From: Methanoregula formicica SMSP
GTDB lineage: Archaea > Halobacteriota > Methanomicrobia > Methanomicrobiales > Methanospirillaceae
DNA length: 64,000 nucleotides
Assembly (NCBI RefSeq): GCF_000327485.1
Contig: NC_019943.1
Location: 682,001 to 746,000 of the forward strand
Reading direction: 5' to 3'
In this document: positions 1 through 9,109 of the stretch, piece by piece
Numbering within the stretch: position 1 is the stretch's first letter
Layout of the letters: each line of letters starts with the position of its first letter
Program-made: the position numbers and the translations under genes
Notes under the pieces: model-generated
Told to the model about the DNA's origin: nothing
Database searches by the model: none
Seen by the model: the letters and a program-made list of their open reading frames with translations, nothing else

Positions 1-362
1 TTTAGGGGAATTTACATCGCAAATTCCACAGGAAATTATGGTGTTTTTGCCTGCCTGAAACGGGGGGTCGGGCAGGGGCAATCTGGTTCCGGAGCCCGTA
101 CGAACACGGGATCGTTTCAGCAGGCACGGCCCTTTCCTGCATCAGGTTAAGACGGAAGATCCCGGCCGAGCCACGTTCTTCCGGCAAATGAAGAAAGCCA
201 GTTTGAAAAGCAGTATGTCCTTGTCCGACCCCCTCCTTCATAAAGGAAGTCGGGAATCATGATCGGTGTTGCATACCGTTGACCGGCCCGGAGGCGATGT
301 CCCCGTAATACCGCAGAAAAAGATGCGGGAGAAACACGGGCTGGGGCGGTTTTGTTCAGCGA
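1..362. other. intergenic region, no supported gene
   Basis: The only open frame here (minus strand, about 79 codons) has no recognisable domain, no convincing ribosome binding site and unremarkable composition, so I do not call it. No tRNA or strong hairpin was seen. Confidence 0.5.
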
Positions 363-887
363 TCACTGCTTCCGGCCAACGGCAGCCAGAAGAAATGCGG
401 CGCAGATGAGCCCCGCAACCGGCAGGGGCGGGTCGAGCGGAGTTTCCTCCACCGGGCGCATTGGGGGGAGGAACTCGATCTCCGCGGTCGCATATTCGGG
501 TTTGGTAAACCTGAGACGGTCCATCGGTCGGTCGGTGACGTAGACGGTATACTTCCCGGGTTCGAGCGTGCCGATAATGGCAGAAGTGTCCCAGGTGTAG
601 GTCCAGGACTTGTCCGCAAGCTGCACGGGTGCCGTGGTGAACATACCCCGTCCTGCAGGAATGTTCAGGTTATCGAGCGCAACGCCCCGCGTATCGAGGT
701 GGTCTCCGGTCAGGAAGAGGAATACGGCGATGGTTGCGGATCCGTTGATAGTCCCGTTCAGGACAATGGTGTCGCCGATATGGGCTGTCTTTGGGGATGC
801 ATCGATGGTGAGGGTGACTGCCGCGGCAGCCGGGACTGCCACGAGCATCACTGCCGTCAGGAACAGCAGCAGGCATACCCCTCTCAT
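363..887 (-). CDS. small exported protein with C-terminal membrane anchor
   Basis: This is a 174-residue protein with a clear signal peptide at residues 1-22 (hydrophobic run ending in PAAAA). A beta-rich extracellular segment follows, and a second hydrophobic stretch near the C-terminus (about residues 153-170, VAGLICAAFLLAAVG) is followed by RKQ. That layout fits a surface protein anchored by a C-terminal helix, like many short exported proteins of Methanomicrobiales. The central part, with phrases such as GDTIVLNGTING and PGKYTVYVTDRP, resembles an Ig-like fold that carries an extracellular domain; this is inference. I do not recognise a specific family. It lies downstream of, and on the same strand as, the BrxD-like gene but is separated from it by about 55 bp containing an A/T run, so it may have its own promoter. 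Confidence 0.75.
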   Translation of the reverse strand: MRGVCLLLFLTAVMLVAVPAAAAVTLTIDASPKTAHIGDTIVLNGTINGSATIAVFLFLTGDHLDTRGVALDNLNIPAGRGMFTTAPVQLADKSWTYTWDTSAIIGTLEPGKYTVYVTDRPMDRLRFTKPEYATAEIEFLPPMRPVEETPLDPPLPVAGLICAAFLLAAVGRKQ

Positions 888-942
888 GGAAAGATCGTGT
901 GCTGTTGGACCTTAAAAAAAAGGTTGATCTGCACCTGTGCGG

Positions 943-2244
943 TCAGAAGGTGACCACCATGACGGCCTCCTCCTCTTTTTTAAGTTCCCCTTTGAGGTGG
1001 CCGGCATCGAAATCATAGGCATCATGGGGATTATAGTCCTCGTACAGCTCGCACTTGTCCAGGATATCGACAAACTCTTTCAGGAAGATCCGCGGGATGA
1101 TGTCGACACGGCCCCCGAAACGGGTGGTAATCTTCCGGATCATCGCCCGGATGAACCGGTGGGAGATCCGTTCCCGGTCGGGTTCTGAATAGGCCTGTGC
1201 ATACACGTCCACGACCCGGAGCGCAACAAGTTCGAGCTTTGCGGTGTCGAACTTTGAGAGAAGGATCTGCGGCTGCCGGGGATTTTTAAAATCGTCACTC
1301 TGGGTAACACTGATACGGTCGTAGAGCGGGGGAAGGGAGCGGATCCCGCGTGACCCGTCAAACAATGCCGGCGTTCCGGTGAAGAGGAAGAAACAGCGGG
1401 GCATCTCCCCCTTGTCAACGGCATCGATGATCCGAACAAGGACCTGGTACGCTTTCTCGCGCTGATTCCGCTGGAGTCCCTGGGTGGTCTCCAGCTCGTC
1501 AATGGCAATCACAAGACCGCTGTACCCGGCGCCATGGATGATCGAGACGAGCGCCTGGAGAAAGATGAAGGCGACTGAATCATCGATGTCGCCCTTTACT
1601 CCGGCCTTTGCCTTCAGTTCGCGGCCAATGTTCGGCTCTGCGGAGATCCACCCGAGCGCAGCCTGGGCGAGCGTGAAGTCACCGGCATTTCCAGCCCGGT
1701 AATAGGTCCGCAGGGTGGCAGCAAGCGCGGAGTTCAGCGAGGAGATCCCTGCAAGGGCGGCCTCGATTTCCCGTTCCGTTGCGGCTTCGAGGGCAGCATC
1801 GTTTTCAGCCTCCCCGCTGACAGAGAGGATCCGCTCCTCGATGTTGAAGAGCCAGGTATCGATAATCGCCTTCAGGGCATGTTCTTCGCCAGTAGTCCGG
1901 AGGTTGGCGCACACCTGCTGGTATACTCCCCGGAGCTTGTGCAGGGGGATTCCCGGAGAGATCACGATGTGGGACGTGACAAATCCCTTGGAACGGGCGA
2001 TCTCGAGGGCCCGTGCGACAAGAAACGTCTTGCCGCTCCCGTACTCCCCGCGGATGAACTTGAGGTCGCCGCCGCCTCTGGCCACATAGTCCAGCTGCTT
2101 TCCGATAACTCCCTCTTCCACCTCAAGGCCGACAGCGATCCGCTCAAGGCCTCCCGCCGGAACGGTACCCCGCCGGAGCGCGTTGATGATGTTGATGCTT
2201 TCGAGCCGGTTTTTCTCCATCCGTTCAGGATCCGCAATACTCAT
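943..2244 (-). CDS. BrxD-like P-loop ATPase (DUF2791 family)
   Basis: The 433-residue product has a Walker A motif GEYGSGKT at about residues 66-73, a Walker B-like string VIAIDELE in the middle and a sensor-like FLFTGTPALF. The N-terminal ALRRGTVPAGGLERIAVGL and the sequence around the P-loop match the DUF2791 ATPases known as BrxD in type 2 BREX phage-defence loci. The start was set at ATG 2244: a GGAGAG lies just upstream, and the longer reading to 2280 adds an implausible Arg-rich leader. It overlaps the end of the TPR/winged-helix gene by 20 bp, so the two are probably co-translated. The usual BREX partners (BrxHI helicase, PglX, PglZ) are absent from the window. Its role could be defence or regulatory and is unknown here. 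Confidence 0.8.
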   Translation of the reverse strand: MSIADPERMEKNRLESINIINALRRGTVPAGGLERIAVGLEVEEGVIGKQLDYVARGGGDLKFIRGEYGSGKTFLVARALEIARSKGFVTSHIVISPGIPLHKLRGVYQQVCANLRTTGEEHALKAIIDTWLFNIEERILSVSGEAENDAALEAATEREIEAALAGISSLNSALAATLRTYYRAGNAGDFTLAQAALGWISAEPNIGRELKAKAGVKGDIDDSVAFIFLQALVSIIHGAGYSGLVIAIDELETTQGLQRNQREKAYQVLVRIIDAVDKGEMPRCFFLFTGTPALFDGSRGIRSLPPLYDRISVTQSDDFKNPRQPQILLSKFDTAKLELVALRVVDVYAQAYSEPDRERISHRFIRAMIRKITTRFGGRVDIIPRIFLKEFVDILDKCELYEDYNPHDAYDFDAGHLKGELKKEEEAVMVVTF

Positions 2245-4042
2245 AGATCTCTCCGTCCTCTCCCATCCCTTTCTTCGCAATCAGGCTGATGCCCTGCGAT
2301 GCCGCCTTCTGTACCAGCCGGTTCACCACCCCGGCAATCCTCCGCGTCCCAAGGAGGGTGCGGAGCTCCATCTCGCTTGCCTTCCGGTGGTGGCGGAGGA
2401 ACGAGACGATCTTCTGCTCCTGCTCGGAAAGGCCGAGTTGTTCCACAATCATGCTCCCGGCCGGTGCGGCTCCCTGCTTCTCCGCTGGCTGGTGCGCCGG
2501 CAGGACAGGACTATCGGCAAGGGCGTACTCCTTGCAGCGCACAAGAAGGGCAAGATAGTCTTCCATCGGTAATGTCTTCGGGTGGGCCGGCAGGGCATCG
2601 ATGCCCCGGAGGCAGAAGTACTTGCAGGCCGGGTAATCCGCAGCTTCCAGTGCATTCGTCGCTGAATGGAAGAACGCGTTAGCGAGGATCTCCCTGCCTT
2701 CGGTGGAGAGCGATCCTGTCCGACCCTCCAGCTTCCGGATCAACTGATCCATTAAGCGCTTCATGGTATGCATCCTGCCGCTCCCTTCGACAATGAGGGC
2801 AGCCACCCGCACAAGATCGGACCCTTTCCGGACATTGGAAAGGATATAGATCATCACCTTCTCGCACTCGCGCTCTTCCCCGTTTCCCGCAAGGAACAAC
2901 GCATAGTCCAGCCCCCCGGCAAGGAAGTCCGCCCGGTATGCCCGGTAATACCAGGACCGGGCCATGGCAGGGTTCCCGGTCTCCTCGTAGAATCGGGCGG
3001 TCTCAAGCAGGCTCACAACGTTCAGGTCACCAGATACCGTGTCAAGGAGGTGACGCTCTGCTTCGTCTGCGGACAGGGTTTTCGTCAGGAACCTCCGGTA
3101 CCCGCCAATGATTCGCCCGAGCTTGATCATGTCGGTTTTGGCAGCCAGCTCGTCCTGCACAAGGCGCTCGTACCGTTCCAGTGCCCGCGCCGTATCTCCG
3201 GTAGCACCGAGCAGGTCGCACTCGGCAAGGCGGTACTCCGGTTCGCCCGGGCTGAGGGCGAGGAGGTCGAGCACAGCCTTGAGCGCATCCCGGGGCCTTC
3301 CCGCGAAATGGAGGGCATGGACATAATCGAAGAACAGGGGACCATCCGGCTGATCCTTCAGAACGGAAGCATAGGCTTCAAGCGCCCGGCCGGTGTCATA
3401 CCGGGCAAGCGCATCAAGATAGATCCGAAGCATGGTCGGGTCACGTGTTGACTCCCATGCAGAATGTGCGTAACCTGCTGCGCCACGAAAGTCCTGTACC
3501 TGGAGGAGTGCTTCGACATATTCCGGTAAGAATGACCGGCTCCCCTCCTGCCCCTTGAGTATTACTAGCGCTTCCTCCCCCCTTCCGCAACCGATGAGCG
3601 CCCGCACCAGGTTACCGGTATCTTTCTCTGTTCCGGCCAGTTTCGTGAGATGGAGCAATAATGGCAGGGCTCCCCGGAAGTCGTTATGGGAGAGGAGATA
3701 CCCGGCATAACTCCTCAGGGCATCCTGGTTAGCCGGGTCCAGCCGGACCGCCGCAGCGTGTTCGGATGTCGCCTCATCATCCCCCCGGGCTTCCAGCACT
3801 TTTCCGAGGTAACTGTGGACATACGAAGAGTCCGGCATCCTGACGGCCAGGTCACGGAAGAAGACCTCGGCATCCTCGTACCGGCCGATATGGAAGAGAT
3901 TCGTTGCCGCAAGGACTTCGAGGGAAGGGTCCTTTGCCCCCTCCAGCAACCGGTTACAGACAGCAAGCGAATCCTGGTACCTGCCGTCTTCAAAGAGCCG
4001 GAACGCCTCCCTTGTCGTTTCTTTAGGATCCCGTGAGGTCAT
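2225..4042 (-). CDS. TPR-repeat protein with C-terminal winged helix
   Basis: The 605-residue protein is built mainly of helical tetratricopeptide-like repeats, seen as recurring phrases such as FRLFEDGRYQDSLAVCNRLL and YLGKVLEARGDDEATSEHAA. It ends in a MarR-like winged-helix domain (about residues 525-605: LGLSEQEQKIVSFLRHH ... GVVNRLVQKAASQG). The repeats suggest protein-protein contacts and the C-terminus suggests DNA binding. The ATG at 4042 was chosen because it overlaps the stop of the glycosyltransferase gene as ATGA; a longer frame to 4135 lies inside that gene. It sits directly before the BrxD-like ATPase and overlaps it, so the two probably act together. I do not know a named function. 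Confidence 0.8.
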   Translation of the reverse strand: MTSRDPKETTREAFRLFEDGRYQDSLAVCNRLLEGAKDPSLEVLAATNLFHIGRYEDAEVFFRDLAVRMPDSSYVHSYLGKVLEARGDDEATSEHAAAVRLDPANQDALRSYAGYLLSHNDFRGALPLLLHLTKLAGTEKDTGNLVRALIGCGRGEEALVILKGQEGSRSFLPEYVEALLQVQDFRGAAGYAHSAWESTRDPTMLRIYLDALARYDTGRALEAYASVLKDQPDGPLFFDYVHALHFAGRPRDALKAVLDLLALSPGEPEYRLAECDLLGATGDTARALERYERLVQDELAAKTDMIKLGRIIGGYRRFLTKTLSADEAERHLLDTVSGDLNVVSLLETARFYEETGNPAMARSWYYRAYRADFLAGGLDYALFLAGNGEERECEKVMIYILSNVRKGSDLVRVAALIVEGSGRMHTMKRLMDQLIRKLEGRTGSLSTEGREILANAFFHSATNALEAADYPACKYFCLRGIDALPAHPKTLPMEDYLALLVRCKEYALADSPVLPAHQPAEKQGAAPAGSMIVEQLGLSEQEQKIVSFLRHHRKASEMELRTLLGTRRIAGVVNRLVQKAASQGISLIAKKGMGEDGEIYEYCGS

Positions 4043-4746
4043 GCCCTGCCCCGGTGCAGGCGGACGCGGAGCAGGCCGGAGAGCATCCCGATCATGTCCC
4101 TTTTCTTCACCCGCGAGTCGCCCTTGTTCTGCCATTCAATGGGGACTTCAATGATTGTGTATCCTGCAGAACGAAGCCGCCAGAGAAGTTCGACATCGAA
4201 CTCGAATCCGTTGGAGACCATCGATGACAGGACGGCATCCACCGCGGTTTTCCTGAAGACCTTGGCACCACACTGGGTGTCGTGGTACGGGAGCCCGTAC
4301 AGGATTCTCATAATCAGGTTGAATCCCCGGCTCTCCATCCTCCGCATCCACCCCTGGCGGACCGTGAGGTTGGATCCGGGTACCCAACGGGAACCGATTG
4401 CACCGTCTGCAGAGTCCAGCGACGAGAAGAGACGGAGCATCTCGCCAAGGGTGGTCGAACCGTCCGCATCGAAATACCCGACCAGCGGTGCCCGTGCCAC
4501 AGCAAGACCGGCCCGGACCCCCCCTCCTTTTCCCAGCCGGTGATCAAATTCAAGGCAGCGGATGATAAGGTCTGTGCGGCGGGCAGAGATTGTTTTCACA
4601 ATCTCTGCGGTCCGGTCCGTTCCATCGCAGACAATGATGAGTTCTCCATCAAACTCCGTGATGCTCTCAAGGAGCGGGGTGATCCGGGCCTCTTCGTTAT
4701 AGGCAGGGATGACGAGACTATGGCGGGGTGCTGGTTCGGGAATCAT
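4039..4746 (-). CDS. family 2 glycosyltransferase (dolichyl-phosphate sugar synthase type)
   Basis: The 235-residue protein has the GT-A fold signature: LVIPAYNEEARI at the N-terminus, an acidic metal site in GYFDADGST at about residues 90-98, and a glycine-rich LGKGGGVRAGL segment typical of dolichyl-phosphate glucose/mannose synthases. It has no C-terminal membrane helices, so it is the short soluble or peripheral form. It probably moves a nucleotide sugar onto a polyprenyl phosphate for surface glycosylation; the sugar cannot be told from sequence. It is the first gene of a minus-strand group and overlaps the TPR/winged-helix gene by 4 bp (ATGA). Confidence 0.88.
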   Translation of the reverse strand: MIPEPAPRHSLVIPAYNEEARITPLLESITEFDGELIIVCDGTDRTAEIVKTISARRTDLIIRCLEFDHRLGKGGGVRAGLAVARAPLVGYFDADGSTTLGEMLRLFSSLDSADGAIGSRWVPGSNLTVRQGWMRRMESRGFNLIMRILYGLPYHDTQCGAKVFRKTAVDAVLSSMVSNGFEFDVELLWRLRSAGYTIIEVPIEWQNKGDSRVKKRDMIGMLSGLLRVRLHRGRA

Positions 4747-4848
4747 GGTTTTACAATCTGTCAGGCTGGGATCCGTATCCGGCTGCGTATTCTGCAGCCT
4801 GTATGGTGCTCACAGAAAGGATCGTGGCAGGATAACCTGCATAATGGT

Positions 4849-4865
4849 TGGGAAAGATTCCCAAT
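4849..4865. terminator. small perfect stem-loop
   Basis: A 7-bp perfect stem with a 3-nt loop (ttgggaa/ttcccaa) lies 34 bp past the stop of the small gene at 4899-5129. It may mark its 3' end, although there is no strong T-run on the minus strand. Confidence 0.3.
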
Positions 4866-4898
4866 AACGTTAGTGGTAATCCTGCCATGGTCACTGTT

Positions 4899-5129
4899 CT
4901 ATTGGTGCTTCGTGAGATGCTGGGAGAGCATCGTGCCCGGCCGGTATTTCTCTGCCATGGCAAGTGCTGTCTCACGAAGGGCGTTATGCTCGGTGAGACA
5001 GCTTGCCGGGGGAGCGGATTTCCGGAGGATTGCCGATGTATTCTCGGTGATCTGGATCAGTTCCGTTGCAATGACCGCATTCAGCCAGATGAGGTCTGCA
5101 AGCATCTCTTTGGTTTCTGTGTCCTGCAT
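4899..5129 (-). CDS. small hypothetical protein, 76 aa
   Basis: The short open frame has codon usage like the neighbouring genes and encodes an Ala/Leu/Thr-rich, apparently helical and soluble protein (MQDTETKEMLADLIWLNAVI...). No Shine-Dalgarno is seen. A TATA-like gttaataag on the minus strand centred near 5157 lies about 28 bp before the ATG, which suggests a leaderless transcript. I do not recognise the family. It is read away from the thioesterase gene at 5226. Confidence 0.6.
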   Translation of the reverse strand: MQDTETKEMLADLIWLNAVIATELIQITENTSAILRKSAPPASCLTEHNALRETALAMAEKYRPGTMLSQHLTKHQ

Positions 5130-5225
5130 AGAGGAGTGGTCGATCGTTGTGACTTATTAACCCGGCACCCTGCGCAGGGTGAACCTGCACAAAAAAGGGG
5201 AATCTTAATCCCCGCCCGGCAAAAG

Positions 5226-5663
5226 ATGCATAAGAAGACTATGAACTATCGCGAACGGATACAGCGAAACGGCCGGGCAGCGAATCCCTTTTTCTGCCTG
5301 ATGGGAATCGATGTCGTGAGTGCCGGTGACGGGAAGGCCGAGCTGGCGATGCAGGTACGGCCGGACATGCACAACGGTGTGGGCTGGCTCCAGGGCGGAA
5401 TGCTTGTTGCCCTTGCCGATGAGGCGATGGCGCTTGCCATCTACACACAACTGGCTGACGGCGAGGGGATCGCAACCATCTCGGAATCTACCAGTTTCCT
5501 CCGGGGCGTCCGCGAAGGATCGATCACGGCCGAAGGTCGGGTCATCCGGAAAGGGCGACGAGTGGCCTTCTGCGAGGCGGAGGTCTGGGCAGACAATGGT
5601 GGGGAGAGATCCCTGCTCTCGCGGACTTCTGCTGCGTTCACGGTGACCAAAGAAACAAAATAA
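5226..5663 (+). CDS. hotdog-fold thioesterase (PaaI/YdiI-like)
   Basis: The 145-residue protein shows the hotdog pattern of PaaI-like acyl-CoA thioesterases: NPFFCLMGIDVV, then MHNGVGWLQGGMLVALADEAM, where the helix after GG packs on the sheet, and a C-terminal AEGRVIRKGRR...FCEAEVW strand. The family hydrolyses acyl-CoA or aryl-CoA thioesters, often as homotetramers; the substrate is unknown here. Start ATG 5226 gives MHKKTMNYR; the second ATG at 5241 is an alternative, and neither has a strong ribosome site. It is divergently oriented to the small gene at 4899-5129. Confidence 0.85.
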   Translation: MHKKTMNYRERIQRNGRAANPFFCLMGIDVVSAGDGKAELAMQVRPDMHNGVGWLQGGMLVALADEAMALAIYTQLADGEGIATISESTSFLRGVREGSITAEGRVIRKGRRVAFCEAEVWADNGGERSLLSRTSAAFTVTKETK

Positions 5664-5707
5664 ACGGAAACGGAATCCTAAAAAAAATAACGGATGTATC
5701 AGAAAAA

Positions 5708-6403
5708 TTATTCTTTCTTTCCGCTCTTTTTGGAACCTGTATCCCTGGCGTCTGTGTTGCGGAACTTCACATACCACACGGCTGCCCCTGCAGCGACGAT
5801 GACAATGACGACAAGGATGATGAGCATTGAACCGGGTCCGGCTTCTTTATGGGCTGTTGCAAGTCCTTCTTTTGCCGAGCTGCTCTCCGGGTCCAGGCTG
5901 AGGGCCTTGTTGTAGGCTTCAATTGCTTCACCGGCCCTTCCGGCCTTTACCAGGGCGTCGCCCGTGTTGATCCAGCCTTTTTCGTATGCCGGGTCGATGG
6001 TCACGGCCTGGCTATAGGCATCAACGGCCTCGTTGTAGCGGCCCATCCTGAACAGGATGTAGCCCTTATTGTTCCACATGCCGGTACTGTTCTTGAACTG
6101 CACGAGTCCCGCATTTACTGTCGTGAGGGCATCGTCATATTTTCCCATGTCAGCAAGCGCGGCGGCCTTGTCCTTATAGAGGTACATGAGCGTATCGCCT
6201 TGGCTGATCAGGGTCGTGTTCTCGGCAAGTGCCTTGTCAAAGAGTTCGACAGCCCGGCTGTAGTCTCCATTGCCGATGGCAACCTGTGCCATATTGAAGT
6301 ATTCTGTTGCAGGGTCTGCTCCTGTGGCCGCGGCAACCGGGGGGATTGCGAGTGCTGCGACCAGGACCAAAGCAACAACGGTCAGGAAATACCTAGATTC
6401 CAT
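5708..6403 (-). CDS. exported TPR protein with C-terminal transmembrane anchor
   Basis: The 231-residue protein starts with a signal peptide (residues 1-24, ending VAAATGA). Four or so tetratricopeptide repeats follow (for example AVELFDKALAENTTL, YNEAVDAYSQAVTIDPAYEKGW, AIEAYNKALSLDPESSSA). A C-terminal transmembrane helix (MLIILVVIVIVAAGAAVWYV) comes before a Lys-rich tail. The repeats are therefore predicted outside the membrane as a scaffold. The start was moved to ATG 6403 because the upstream extension is low-quality and the signal peptide begins there. It is divergent from pyrG; partner proteins are unknown. Confidence 0.85.
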   Translation of the reverse strand: MESRYFLTVVALVLVAALAIPPVAAATGADPATEYFNMAQVAIGNGDYSRAVELFDKALAENTTLISQGDTLMYLYKDKAAALADMGKYDDALTTVNAGLVQFKNSTGMWNNKGYILFRMGRYNEAVDAYSQAVTIDPAYEKGWINTGDALVKAGRAGEAIEAYNKALSLDPESSSAKEGLATAHKEAGPGSMLIILVVIVIVAAGAAVWYVKFRNTDARDTGSKKSGKKE

Positions 6404-6546
6404 GCCTCTTATTTTTCGTTTGTGCCTAAATGAACTTTCTTCCTTGGAATTGGTGTCCGGAGGGGTGAAAAACGGTCTCCCCCCGCCGCAGTACGACAAC
6501 ACTAATACGGATTATGAGCAACCTATACAGCAATCGGGGAGATCAC

Positions 6547-8127
6547 GTGAAGTACATCATTGTTACCGGCGGTGTGATGAGCGGACTGGGCAAGGGGATC
6601 ACGGCGGCATCCGTGGGCCGGATCCTGAAAAACCGGGGCTACCGCGTCACCGCGGTCAAGATCGACCCGTACCTGAATATCGATGCCGGTACGATGAACC
6701 CGGCACAGCACGGCGAGGTCTTTGTCTTAAAGGACGGGAGCGAAGTAGACCTCGACCTTGGCAACTACGAGCGTTTCCTTGACATCGAGCTCACGGCTTC
6801 CCACAATATCACGACCGGCAAGGTCTACCGCACGGTGATCGAGAAGGAACGCCGTGGCGACTTCCTGGGCGAGACCGTGCAGATCATCCCCCACATCACC
6901 GACCAGATCAAGACCTGCATCCGCCAGGCAGCAGAGGAGGAGTTCCCGGACGGGACAAAAGCGGAGATCTGCCTTGTTGAGGTTGGCGGTACGGTCGGCG
7001 ATATCGAGAGCATGCCCTTCCTGGAAGCGATCCGCCAGATGCGGGGAGAGCTCCCCCAGCACGATTATGTCCTGATCCACGTGACCCTGATCCCGGAAGA
7101 TACGATGGGCGACATGAAGACCAAGCCCACGCAGCACTCGGTGAAGGCACTGCGGGAACTGGGCCTTCATGCAGACATCATTGTTGGCAGGAGCGAGCAC
7201 CCGATGAGCGCCAATACCAAGCGCAAGATCTCGGCGTTCTGCGACCTGCCCCAGAATGCGGTCATCTCGGCAGCAACCGCTCCGGACACCTACGCGGTCC
7301 CGATGGAGATGGAGAAGGAGGGCATTGCCGATGTCCTCTCCGCCCATCTCGGCCTCGACCGGAAGGACGCAGACACCTCGTGGTACCGGGTTGTCAACAA
7401 GGAGTACACGAGCCGGGTGACCGTAGCCATCGTCAGCAAGTACGGCATCGAGGACGTTTACATCAGCATCAAGGAAGCCCTCAAGCATGCCGGCCGTGCT
7501 CTCTCCACCGAGGTGAAGATCGCATGGCTGGATGCCGAGCGGTACGAGCGCTGTTCCTTAAAAGACTATGATGGCATCCTGATTCCCGGTGGTTTTGGCA
7601 AACGCGGGATCGAGGGCAAGATCGAGGCGATCCAGTTTGCCCGCGAAAACAAGGTGCCATTCCTTGGCCTCTGTCTCGGATTCCAGCTGGCAACCGCTGA
7701 ATATGCCCGGCACGTTGCCGGGATTGCCGATGCCACAAGCGAGGAGTTTGGCGAGGGCACCCACGTGATTGCCCTCCTGCCCGAGCAGGAAGGACTCCAT
7801 GAACTGGGCGGAACGATGCGTCTTGGCAATTACACGGCTGACATCCGCGACGGGACCCTTGCACGGAAACTCTATGGAGAGAAGCAGGTGATCGAGCGGC
7901 ACCGGCACCGGTACGAGGTAAACCCGGAGTATATCGCAACACTGGAGAAGGAAGGGCTTGTCTTCTCGGCTACGAATAAAAACCGGATGGAGTGCCTGGA
8001 ACTCCCCGGGCATCCGTTCTTCTTTGCCACCCAGTTCCACCCGGAGTTCAAATCGAGGCCGACAAAACCGTCGCCGCCCTACCTGGGCTTTGTCGAGGCT
8101 TGTAGGGCAAACAAGCGGACGAAATAG
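6547..8127 (+). CDS. pyrG: CTP synthase (glutamine hydrolysing)
   Basis: CTP synthase makes CTP from UTP, ATP and glutamine. The N-terminal synthetase domain begins [20 protein letters not shown], with the P-loop-like [10 protein letters not shown]. The C-terminal class I amidotransferase carries the nucleophile in [12 protein letters not shown] and the catalytic His/Glu in FATQFHPEF. Length is about 526 residues, as usual. The GTG at 6547 is preferred over the ATG at 6514 because GGGGA sits 5-6 nt before it and the family normally starts at this point. It lies just upstream of the GMP synthase subunit gene, so two purine/pyrimidine amidotransferase-type steps are adjacent. Confidence 0.97.
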   Translation: MKYIIVTGGVMSGLGKGITAASVGRILKNRGYRVTAVKIDPYLNIDAGTMNPAQHGEVFVLKDGSEVDLDLGNYERFLDIELTASHNITTGKVYRTVIEKERRGDFLGETVQIIPHITDQIKTCIRQAAEEEFPDGTKAEICLVEVGGTVGDIESMPFLEAIRQMRGELPQHDYVLIHVTLIPEDTMGDMKTKPTQHSVKALRELGLHADIIVGRSEHPMSANTKRKISAFCDLPQNAVISAATAPDTYAVPMEMEKEGIADVLSAHLGLDRKDADTSWYRVVNKEYTSRVTVAIVSKYGIEDVYISIKEALKHAGRALSTEVKIAWLDAERYERCSLKDYDGILIPGGFGKRGIEGKIEAIQFARENKVPFLGLCLGFQLATAEYARHVAGIADATSEEFGEGTHVIALLPEQEGLHELGGTMRLGNYTADIRDGTLARKLYGEKQVIERHRHRYEVNPEYIATLEKEGLVFSATNKNRMECLELPGHPFFFATQFHPEFKSRPTKPSPPYLGFVEACRANKRTK

Positions 8128-8160
8128 GACGAAAAACCAAGAACAGGAGCAGAGAAAACC

Positions 8161-9078
8161 ATGGTTAATACGAAGAAATTCATCGCAAAGGCAATCGAGG
8201 AGATACAGACCTCTGCGGGATCGGAGAAAGTCGTCATGGCCCTCTCGGGAGGGGTGGACAGTTCGGTCTGTGCCGCCCTCGCTGCCCGGGCTATCGGAGA
8301 TAACCTCATCCCCATCTACATCGACACCGGCCTGATGCGGAAGGGCGAGACCGAGCGGATCCGGCAGGTATTCAGCAGCATCTCTCTCGATGTCGTGCAG
8401 GCAGAGGACGAGTTCCTTGGAGCACTGAAAGGGATCGTGGATCCCGAGGCGAAGCGCAAGGCGGTTGGCGAACGCTTCATCCGCGTCTTCGAGCGCGAAG
8501 CAAAGAAGAAGGGGGCCAAATGCCTCCTGCAGGGCACGATTTACCCTGACATCATCGAGAGCCAGGGCGGAATCAAGAGCCACCACAACGTGGGAGGGAT
8601 GCCGACAAAGATGGAGTTCACGAAAGTGATCGAGCCGATTCGCGACCTGTACAAGGACGAAGTCCGCGAGGTTGCCGGCGCCCTCTGCCTGCCAAAGGAG
8701 ATCCAGCACCGGATGCCCTTCCCCGGCCCCGGCCTCTCGGTGAGAGTGATCGGGGAGGCAACGAAAGAGAAGATTGCCGTTGTCCGCGAAGCCAACTGGA
8801 TTGTCGAGGATGAGCTGGTGGAGAAGTACCGCCCCTGGCAGTGTTTTGCAGCCCTGCTCGGCCTCGGGACCGGTGTCAAGGGCGACAACCGGATCCACGG
8901 GTGGATCGTGGCGGTGAGAGCGGTCCACTCACGGGATGCGATGACCGCTGAACCGGTCAACATCCCGTTCGACCATCTCATGAAGATCGGGTCGAGAATC
9001 ACTGCCGATATCCCGAGTGTTGCCCGGGTTGTCTACGATGTAACGGCAAAACCCCCGGCAACCATCGAATACGAATAA
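8161..9078 (+). CDS. guaAB: GMP synthase subunit B (ATP-pyrophosphatase)
   Basis: The 305-residue protein is the synthetase half of archaeal two-subunit GMP synthase. It adenylates XMP and uses ammonia delivered by the separate glutaminase subunit GuaAA. The PP-loop [13 protein letters not shown] is at about residues 23-35, and the C-terminal dimerisation domain ends in PPATIEYE as in GuaA. An AGGAG site precedes ATG 8161. The glutaminase subunit is not in this window. It follows pyrG by 33 bp on the same strand. Confidence 0.95.
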   Translation: MVNTKKFIAKAIEEIQTSAGSEKVVMALSGGVDSSVCAALAARAIGDNLIPIYIDTGLMRKGETERIRQVFSSISLDVVQAEDEFLGALKGIVDPEAKRKAVGERFIRVFEREAKKKGAKCLLQGTIYPDIIESQGGIKSHHNVGGMPTKMEFTKVIEPIRDLYKDEVREVAGALCLPKEIQHRMPFPGPGLSVRVIGEATKEKIAVVREANWIVEDELVEKYRPWQCFAALLGLGTGVKGDNRIHGWIVAVRAVHSRDAMTAEPVNIPFDHLMKIGSRITADIPSVARVVYDVTAKPPATIEYE

Positions 9079-9109
9079 TCTGAGATACTCTGAGAAATAC
9101 AAAAACGTG

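Noticed and set aside
2-241. 79-codon minus-strand frame at the left edge
   Set aside because: No domain, no ribosome site and no codon-usage support.
943-4746. Complete BREX phage-defence locus
   Set aside because: Only a BrxD-like ATPase is present. No PglX, PglZ, BrxHI or BrxC-like gene is visible within the window.
7558-8928. Long minus-strand frame across pyrG and guaAB
   Set aside because: It is antisense to two certain housekeeping genes, and its product matches no family.
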